A stretch of 9,313 bases of DNA from Azovibrio restrictus (GTDB lineage: Bacteria > Pseudomonadota > Gammaproteobacteria > Burkholderiales > Rhodocyclaceae). Below are positions 5,767 to 9,313 of this stretch, piece after piece. How positions within the stretch are numbered: position 1 is the stretch's first letter; every line of letters begins with the position of its first letter. The notes beneath the pieces were generated by a model, which was given only the letters and a program-made list of their open reading frames with translations, had not been told where the DNA came from and searched no databases. The stretch is taken from the NCBI GenBank assembly GCA_003252145.1, contig QKDJ01000315.1, positions 1 to 9,313 on the forward strand. Reading direction: 5' to 3'. Made by a program: the position numbers and the translations under genes.

Positions 5767-6822
5767 TCAGTTGCCCAGTACCGGGTAATCCGTATAGCCC
5801 TCTGCTCCGCCCCCATAGAACTGTTCCGGCTTGGCTGGATTCCAGGGGGCACCCTGTTTCAGCCGTTGCAACAGGTCCGGATTGGCGATGTAGGGCACAC
5901 CGAAGGAGACGGCATCCACCTGACCGGTTTCGACAAGGGCCGCAGCGGTTTCCCCGCTCAGTCCCTGATTGGCAATGAACACCCCGCCAAATTTCTGTTT
6001 CAGCAGGGGACCCAGCAGTCCGGGCCCCTGAGCTTCCCGGGCAAAGATGAAGGCAATCTTGCGCTGACCCAGTTGCTCGGCCACATAGCCGAAGGTGGCT
6101 GCCGGATTGCTGTCCCCCATGGTGTGGGAATCACAACGGGGCGCCAGATGTACCCCGACCCGGCCTGCGCCCCACACGCTGATGGCAGCATCCGTCACTT
6201 CCAGCATGAGCCGGGCCCGGTTCTCGATGGAACCCCCATAGGCATCGGTACGCTGATTGGTGCTGTCCTGGAGAAACTGATCCAGCAGATAACCGTTGGC
6301 CCCATGAATTTCCACCCCGTCAAAGCCCGCTTTCTTCCCATTCTCAGCTCCCTTGCGGTAAGCCTCCACAATGCCGGGAATTTCAGACAGTTCCAGAGCC
6401 CGGGGCGTAACGAAAGCCTTTTCCGGCCGAACCAGACTCACATGGCCCTGGGGTGCAATGGCACTGGGAGCCACTGGCAACTGGCCATCCAGATAAATGG
6501 GATCGGATACCCGGCCCACATGCCAGAGCTGCAGGAAGATGCGACCTCCCTTTTTATGGACGGCGTCGGTGACCCCTTTCCAGCCTTCCACCTGGGCTTC
6601 ACTCCAGATACCCGGCGTGTCGGGATAACCGACTCCCTGGGCACAGACGGAGGTGGCTTCCGAGAGAATCAGACCCGCTTCAGCCCGTTGAGCGTAATAC
6701 TCGGCCATCAAGGCATTGGGAACCCTACCGGCACTGGAGCGGCAACGGGTCAGGGGCGCCATTACCACCCGGTTGGGCAGGATCAGATCACCCAATTGCA
6801 AGGGTTCGAACAAAGTGGCCAT
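5767..6822 (-). CDS. Old Yellow Enzyme family FMN ene-reductase (NemA-like)
   Basis: This 351-residue flavoenzyme should reduce electrophilic alkenes, quinones, N-ethylmaleimide or nitro compounds with NAD(P)H in the cytoplasm. The TIM-barrel landmarks are in order: FEPLQLGDLILPNRVVMAPL at the start, LTRCR, QLWHVGR near 98-104, VEIHGANGYLLDQFL near 173 (the His and Asn that bind substrate), RTDAYGGS near 191, and the FMN phosphate-binding end with FGVPYIANPDL. Length is normal. The start is well set: AGGAGGT lies 6 bases before the ATG. One oddity is VGVHLAPRC (about residues 222-230), where family members usually read VGxRLxPxG; the Arg is His and the Gly is Cys. In OYE1 and PETN reductase that Arg contacts the flavin, so activity may be altered. 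It lies upstream of hvfA on the same strand and is divergent from the TerB-like gene. Confidence 0.93.
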   Translation of the reverse strand: MATLFEPLQLGDLILPNRVVMAPLTRCRSSAGRVPNALMAEYYAQRAEAGLILSEATSVCAQGVGYPDTPGIWSEAQVEGWKGVTDAVHKKGGRIFLQLWHVGRVSDPIYLDGQLPVAPSAIAPQGHVSLVRPEKAFVTPRALELSEIPGIVEAYRKGAENGKKAGFDGVEIHGANGYLLDQFLQDSTNQRTDAYGGSIENRARLMLEVTDAAISVWGAGRVGVHLAPRCDSHTMGDSNPAATFGYVAEQLGQRKIAFIFAREAQGPGLLGPLLKQKFGGVFIANQGLSGETAAALVETGQVDAVSFGVPYIANPDLLQRLKQGAPWNPAKPEQFYGGGAEGYTDYPVLGN

Positions 6823-6930
6823 CTGGATACCTCCTGTAACGAAAAACCTTAAAAGAGCTACTGTGCCAAAAACATAATCCTGAGAGCATTTGTCGGATTC
6901 AATCCAGCCATTAAATTCTCAGGAGAGTTC

Positions 6931-7881
6931 ATGAATTCCGAACATGCCACCCTCGCCATTTGCCTGTTTGCTGCCTTTGCCGACGGTGCCAATGAGGATC
7001 AGGAGCGGGAACGCATTCGCCGTTTTGCCGATACCCTGGGTGCCGACGCTCCTGACCTGCCGGGTTTGTACCAGGACATCCTTTTCAAACGCCTGAAGCT
7101 TGAAGAGGTTACCCAACATCTGACGGATCTCGGTGCCCGACAGTTTGCCTACGAAATGGCAGTTTGCGTCTGTGATGCGGATGGTAGCCACAACCCGGCG
7201 GAAAAACAGTTTCTCGGTCAGTTGAAGCAATTGCTGAATCTGCAAGGCAATAGCCAGACCCAGGATCTGGAAAGCCAGGTGGATGAACTGGCTGATCTTG
7301 GTCAGGTAGCTCCTTCTGCCGCTAACAGCAAGCCTGTAGTGGCTGCCCAGGCTAGCGTACCGGAAGCAGAGCTGGATAAATCCATCCTCAACTACGCCAT
7401 TCTCAATGGCGCCCTGGAACTGCTACCCCAATCCTGGGCTTCTGTTGCCATCATTCCCTTGCAGATCAAGATGGTCTATCGCATTGGTAAAGCCTACGGC
7501 CATGAGCTGGATCAGGGTCATATCAAGGAATTCCTGGCCACCGTGGGCGTAGGCCTGACTTCTCAGTATCTGGAGCAGTTCGGTCGCAAATTGCTGGGTG
7601 GCCTGTTAGGCAAGGTGGCGGGTAAAACCGTCGGCAAGATAGGCCGTGCAGCGACAGGAATGGCCTTTTCCTTTGCTACGACCTATGCCCTGGGACAGAT
7701 TGCCAAACGGTATTACGCAGGTGGTCGGCAAATGAGTACTGCCTTGCTGCAGGAAAGCTTCCAGAACCTTCTGGGACCTGCCAAGGAGATGCAGGAACGT
7801 TACCTACCTCAGATCCAGCAAAAGGCTTCTTCCCTGGATGCTGGCCAGATCATGGCCATGGTCAAAGGGCAGAGTCTTTGA
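6931..7881 (+). CDS. TerB-like and DUF697-like two-domain protein
   Basis: The function of this 316-residue protein is unknown. Residues 1-105 look like a TerB (tellurite-resistance-type) helical domain, with two acidic turns, FADGANEDQERERI and VCDADGSHNPAEKQF, of the kind TerB domains use to hold metal. A Gln/Asp-rich linker (about 105-145) follows. The second half (about 150-270) resembles DUF697: a membrane-leaning helix (NGALELLPQSWASVAIIPLQ), YRIGKAYGHELDQGHIKEFL, a Gly-rich segment (LLGGLLGKVAGKTVGKIG) and FATTYALGQIAKRYYAGG. Such domains associate with membranes and sometimes accompany small GTPases. AGGAGAG stands 3 bases before the ATG. It is divergent from the ene-reductase, and its stop abuts the AT-rich DnaA-box island. 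The domain names are from pattern memory, and no catalytic activity should be assumed. Confidence 0.8.
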   Translation: MNSEHATLAICLFAAFADGANEDQERERIRRFADTLGADAPDLPGLYQDILFKRLKLEEVTQHLTDLGARQFAYEMAVCVCDADGSHNPAEKQFLGQLKQLLNLQGNSQTQDLESQVDELADLGQVAPSAANSKPVVAAQASVPEAELDKSILNYAILNGALELLPQSWASVAIIPLQIKMVYRIGKAYGHELDQGHIKEFLATVGVGLTSQYLEQFGRKLLGGLLGKVAGKTVGKIGRAATGMAFSFATTYALGQIAKRYYAGGRQMSTALLQESFQNLLGPAKEMQERYLPQIQQKASSLDAGQIMAMVKGQSL

Positions 7882-7910
7882 CTTGTTAAAGTATTTATAA
7901 ATACAAAGAC
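7874..7910. repeat. Nested inverted repeat at the end of the TerB-like gene
   Basis: GTCTTTG (7874-7880, overlapping the stop codon) is mirrored by CAAAGAC (7904-7910). Within the loop lies the perfect 14-base palindrome GTATTTATAAATAC (7891-7904). No T run follows on the plus strand, so it is a poor terminator. It may be a dyad for protein binding or an easily melted cruciform at the left edge of the AT-rich island. Confidence 0.45.
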
Positions 7911-7924
7911 GTTAACTGTTAACT
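7911..7924. repeat. Tandem GTTAACT repeat
   Basis: Two adjacent copies of GTTAACT (7911-7917 and 7918-7924), each containing the palindrome GTTAAC. They lie between the end of the TerB-like gene and the first DnaA box, at the left side of the AT-rich island. Their role is unknown. Confidence 0.6.
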
Positions 7925-7936
7925 CAGCAACAAGTC

Positions 7937-7945
7937 TGTGGATAA
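7937..7945 (-). promoter_or_regulatory. DnaA box, perfect (TTATCCACA)
   Basis: The minus strand reads TTATCCACA, an exact match to the consensus TTATNCACA and to the strongest E. coli boxes. The 45 bases to its right are the most AT-rich of the window. Confidence 0.7.
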
Positions 7946-8014
7946 GTTAATATTTCATAATTTTTTCAATAGGTTGAAATGAAAATTAGGGTCTTGGAAA
8001 GCCTGTCTGAAAGC

Positions 8015-8023
8015 TGTTGATAA
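8015..8023 (-). promoter_or_regulatory. DnaA box, one mismatch (TTATCAACA)
   Basis: The minus strand reads TTATCAACA, with one difference from TTATNCACA. It lies 12 bases before the perfect plus-strand box at 8036, and the two boxes are in opposite orientation. Confidence 0.45.
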
Positions 8024-8035
8024 AAATGGAACAAG

Positions 8036-8044
8036 TTATCCACA
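8036..8044 (+). promoter_or_regulatory. DnaA box, perfect (TTATCCACA)
   Basis: An exact TTATCCACA on the plus strand, in opposite orientation to the perfect box at 7937. The flanking bases on the right (GGCT) match, with one change, those following the left box (GACT). Confidence 0.7.
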
Positions 8045-8083
8045 GGCTGAAGATTCCGGTTTTATCCCCTGATTGACGACAAC

Positions 8084-8104
8084 TTGTTCACAGACTTGTT
8101 TACA
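8084..8104 (+). promoter_or_regulatory. Two degenerate DnaA boxes upstream of the ferredoxin gene
   Basis: TTGTTCACA (8084-8092) has one mismatch to TTATNCACA, and TTGTTTACA (8096-8104) has two. They are spaced 12 bases start to start and end 3 bases before the ferredoxin ribosome site (AGGAG, 8108-8112). Occupied by DnaA, they would sit over the start of that gene's message. Confidence 0.35.
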
Positions 8105-8120
8105 GGCAGGAGTTGCGCTC

Positions 8121-8462
8121 ATGTTCCTATTCGGTAAGAAGAAGACGGCTCACCAGATCACCGTGCTGCCCCACCCGAGAGTGTGTCCCGGTGGCGAAAT
8201 CGTACCGGCCCGCGAAGGGCTTTCTCTGGCAGAAAATCTGCTGAAAAACGGAGTGGAGCTGGATCATTCCTGCCAGCTTCAGTGTGCCTGTACCACCTGC
8301 CACCTGTATGTGATGGAAGGTGCGGCTCACCTGAGTCCCATGGAAATGGAAGAGGAACAAATGCTGCGCAATGCCCAGGGAAGGGATGAGTTTTCCCGTC
8401 TGGGATGCCAGGCCGTGTTCAAGGGAGGCGGGGATGTGGTGGTGGAAATTCCCGGAGCCTGA
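8121..8462 (+). CDS. ISC-type [2Fe-2S] ferredoxin
   Basis: This 113-residue electron carrier has a [2Fe-2S] cluster held by C51, C57, C60 and C96, in the Cys-x5-Cys-x2-Cys...Cys spacing of adrenodoxin-like ISC ferredoxins. HSCQLQCACTTCHLYV includes the extra non-ligand Cys (C55) typical of the group. LPHPRVCPGG near the start and SRLGCQA before a VVEIP end also match Fdx of the isc system, which feeds electrons into iron-sulfur assembly. No iscS, iscU, hscA or hscB is nearby, so this copy stands alone. I chose the ATG at 8121 because AGGAG lies 8 bases upstream. The longer frame from a TTG at 8073 would run through the DnaA-box repeats and has no ribosome site. Its electron donor and acceptor are unknown; the neighbouring reductases and cytochrome are possibilities only. 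It ends 2 bases from the convergent cytochrome gene. Confidence 0.92.
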   Translation: MFLFGKKKTAHQITVLPHPRVCPGGEIVPAREGLSLAENLLKNGVELDHSCQLQCACTTCHLYVMEGAAHLSPMEMEEEQMLRNAQGRDEFSRLGCQAVFKGGGDVVVEIPGA

Positions 8463-8464
8463 TG

Positions 8465-8929
8465 TCAGGAGGCTTTGAAACGCTCCGCCCTGAGCTTGTG
8501 GATGTCGTCTGACCAGCGGCTTTCGATGTAATGGAGAACATTGCGGATCTGCTGATCTGTAAGTTTGGTTTTATAGGCAGGCATGTCCGACACATAACCC
8601 TCGGGCGCGTTGGGCGGCACCATGCCAAATTTGGTGATGGCAAATAACTGTTCGAAGGGGTGGTGCCAGGTGTGGCCATTGGCATCGTGGGGTGGAGCCG
8701 GCAGCTTGCCGTCGGCCTTGCGTATGTTCCAGTTAGCTTCTCCTTCCAGGTTCTTGCCATGGCAGGAGGCACATTCCGCCTTGTAAATGGCTTCCCCTTC
8801 CATGAGCCCGTAGGGATTTACTTTGGCTGCTCCGGAATTCTCACCCTGTTGGCAGGCTGTCAGTAGCAGCGCCAGGCCGGTGATGATCAAGGAAGGGGAA
8901 AAAGCAGGAAGCAGAGAGAACTTGGACAT
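8465..8929 (-). CDS. Monohaem cytochrome c lipoprotein
   Basis: This 154-residue electron-transfer protein is probably anchored to a membrane by a lipid and faces the periplasm. The N-terminus has a hydrophobic signal ending in the lipobox LTAC (Cys at residue 26). One haem-binding motif, CASCH (53-57), is present, and M116 in SDMPAY is the likely distal ligand. LTDQQIRNVLHYIESRW near 124-140 is the usual C-terminal helix of class I cytochromes. HDANGHTWHHP (81-91) is a His-rich loop that I have seen in small cytochromes near copper genes; that link is weak. No good ribosome site precedes the ATG at 8929, but the signal peptide requires this start. It is divergent from the FMN reductase, with 132 bases between, and convergent with the ferredoxin. 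Confidence 0.92.
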   Translation of the reverse strand: MSKFSLLPAFSPSLIITGLALLLTACQQGENSGAAKVNPYGLMEGEAIYKAECASCHGKNLEGEANWNIRKADGKLPAPPHDANGHTWHHPFEQLFAITKFGMVPPNAPEGYVSDMPAYKTKLTDQQIRNVLHYIESRWSDDIHKLRAERFKAS

Positions 8930-9061
8930 GGATAAAAAGCAGCTTATCTGAGGAAGACAAGCCGCAGTTTAACGGAGTCATCAGGGGAACCGCCCCACCA
9001 TCAACCTGCCTAATCACAGATCACTACACTGTCGTTCATCAATCCTGTAACGGAGGTAATC

Positions 9062-9313
9062 GTGGCAACCATCAAATTTCTAGGCATAGCAGGCAGCCTA
9101 CGTCAGGCATCCACCAACAAGGGTCTGTTGCGCGCAGCCCAGGCCCATTTACCGGACGGGGTCAGCATGGAAATAGCCGACCTGACGGACATACCCTTCT
9201 ACAACCAGGATATTCCGGAAAATCCTGCTGCCGTCAGCCGGGTATTGGCCCAGATGGGCGCTGCAGATGCCATAGTGTTGGCCTGTACCGAATACAACTA
9301 TTCCTTTGCACCG
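9062..9313 (+). CDS. NADPH-dependent FMN/quinone (chromate) reductase, 3' end missing
   Basis: This is the first 84 codons of a flavodoxin-fold reductase of the ChrR/YieF/azoreductase-like family, which passes two electrons from NAD(P)H through FMN to quinones, chromate or azo dyes. Seen: a beta strand (IKFLGIA), the FMN phosphate loop GSLRQASTN (residues 11-19), YNQDIPENP near 47-55, and the second flavin-contacting stretch with EYNYS, just before the window ends. The start is GTG at 9062, supported by GGAGGT (9052-9057) four bases upstream. It reads away from the cytochrome gene, and the promoter should lie in 8930-9050, where I found no convincing boxes. The rest of the protein (about 100 residues) lies beyond the window. 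Confidence 0.88.
   Translation, partial: MATIKFLGIAGSLRQASTNKGLLRAAQAHLPDGVSMEIADLTDIPFYNQDIPENPAAVSRVLAQMGAADAIVLACTEYNYSFAP

Larger units (their letters stand above)
7929..8100. repeat. 20-base inverted repeat bracketing the DnaA-box island
   Basis: The segment 7929-7948 and the reverse complement of 8081-8100 agree at 18 of 20 positions. The first 12 (AACAAGTCTGTG) are identical, and the two differences are at 7941 and 7943. Each arm contains a DnaA box or near-box, so the two boxes face each other in a symmetrical frame about 130 bases apart. The same core, roughly TTRTYCACAGRCT, recurs at 8036-8048 and in weaker form at 8096, so the element is iteron-like. Confidence 0.75.
7882..8120. 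other. AT-rich DnaA-box island, possible replication origin (oriC-like)
   Basis: This is a 239-base gap without a convincing gene. A hand count gives about 29 percent GC for 7881-8040 and about 20 percent for 7951-7990, in a window near 60 percent. It contains two perfect DnaA boxes (TTATCCACA), one box with a single mismatch on each strand, and a weaker one. It also has tandem GTTAACT units (7911-7924), palindromes, and a long bracketing inverted repeat. The lowest-GC stretch (7946-7990) lies directly beside the left perfect box, as an unwinding element does in known origins. No dnaA, dnaN, parAB or rpmH is in view, so it could instead be a DnaA-titrating or regulatory site, or an inserted replicon's origin. 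DnaA binding is likely; origin function is unproven. Confidence 0.5.

Noticed and set aside
5866..6852. Plus-strand open frame of 328 codons
   Set aside because: It is antisense to the ene-reductase, whose minus-strand protein is clearly conserved along its full length.
6873..6878. CATAAT as a -10 box for the TerB-like gene
   Set aside because: One mismatch to TATAAT, but no acceptable -35 box at 16 to 18 bases upstream.
6879..6923. Inverted repeat CCTGAGA / TCTCAGG that reaches the TerB-like ribosome site
   Set aside because: Seven pairs with a 31-base loop is easily produced by chance, and no regulator or alternative pairing supports it.
8062..8070. TTATCCCCT as a further DnaA box
   Set aside because: Two mismatches, including the last base and the ACA core, so it is not counted.
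8073..8120. TTG-started N-terminal extension of the ferredoxin
   Set aside because: It would translate through the DnaA-box repeats, has no ribosome site and adds residues not seen in the family. The ATG at 8121 has AGGAG before it.
8984..8996. GGGG-AACCG-CCCC as a hairpin operator before the FMN reductase
   Set aside because: Only four pairs with a five-base loop, in GC-rich DNA and without a repeat elsewhere.

Overview
The window comes from a GC-rich (about 60 percent by eye) Gram-negative bacterium. Protein style suggests a betaproteobacterium, perhaps of the Rhodocyclales, but this is an impression and not a computed assignment. Nine complete genes are supported, and one further gene is cut at each edge. 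Several sit in tightly packed or convergent arrangements.

Left part (1-2262, + strand): the 3' three quarters or so of a P-type cation ATPase of the P2/CtpF-like kind. It converges, with a 14-base gap, on a six-gene minus-strand operon (5647 down to 2277). In transcription order that operon encodes a secreted Cys-containing RiPP metallophore precursor (HvfA type), its multinuclear iron maturase (HvfB, DUF692/MNIO), the partner protein HvfC (DUF2063), a DoxX-family membrane protein (HvfX), an ECF sigma factor and a 59-residue zinc-finger anti-sigma factor. Neighbouring genes overlap by 4 to 7 bases or lie close together, which indicates translational coupling. The sigma factor most likely drives its own operon. 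A candidate ECF promoter and a terminator-like hairpin lie just upstream of hvfA. The likely role is defence against copper or another thiophilic metal by a modified peptide in the periplasm.

Middle (5767-7881): an Old Yellow Enzyme family ene-reductase on the minus strand lies upstream of the hvf operon. Its flavin-binding strand carries an unusual His where the family has Arg. Divergent from it is a TerB plus DUF697-type protein on the plus strand.

Between 7882 and 8120 lies the most unexpected part. It is an AT-rich island (about 29 percent GC over 7881-8040 by hand count) holding two perfect DnaA boxes, several near-matches, tandem GTTAACT units, a 14-base palindrome and an 18-of-20 inverted repeat that brackets the island. 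It looks like a replication origin, or at least a DnaA-binding locus, with no dnaA gene visible beside it.

Right part (8121-9313): an ISC-type [2Fe-2S] ferredoxin (+) runs tail to tail, with a 2-base gap, into a monohaem cytochrome c lipoprotein (-). A GTG-started NADPH-dependent FMN/quinone (chromate) reductase (+) follows and runs off the end. Ferredoxin, flavoenzymes, cytochrome, metal ATPase and metallophore together give the window a redox and metal-homeostasis flavour. No tRNA, rRNA, CRISPR array, insertion sequence or phage gene was seen.
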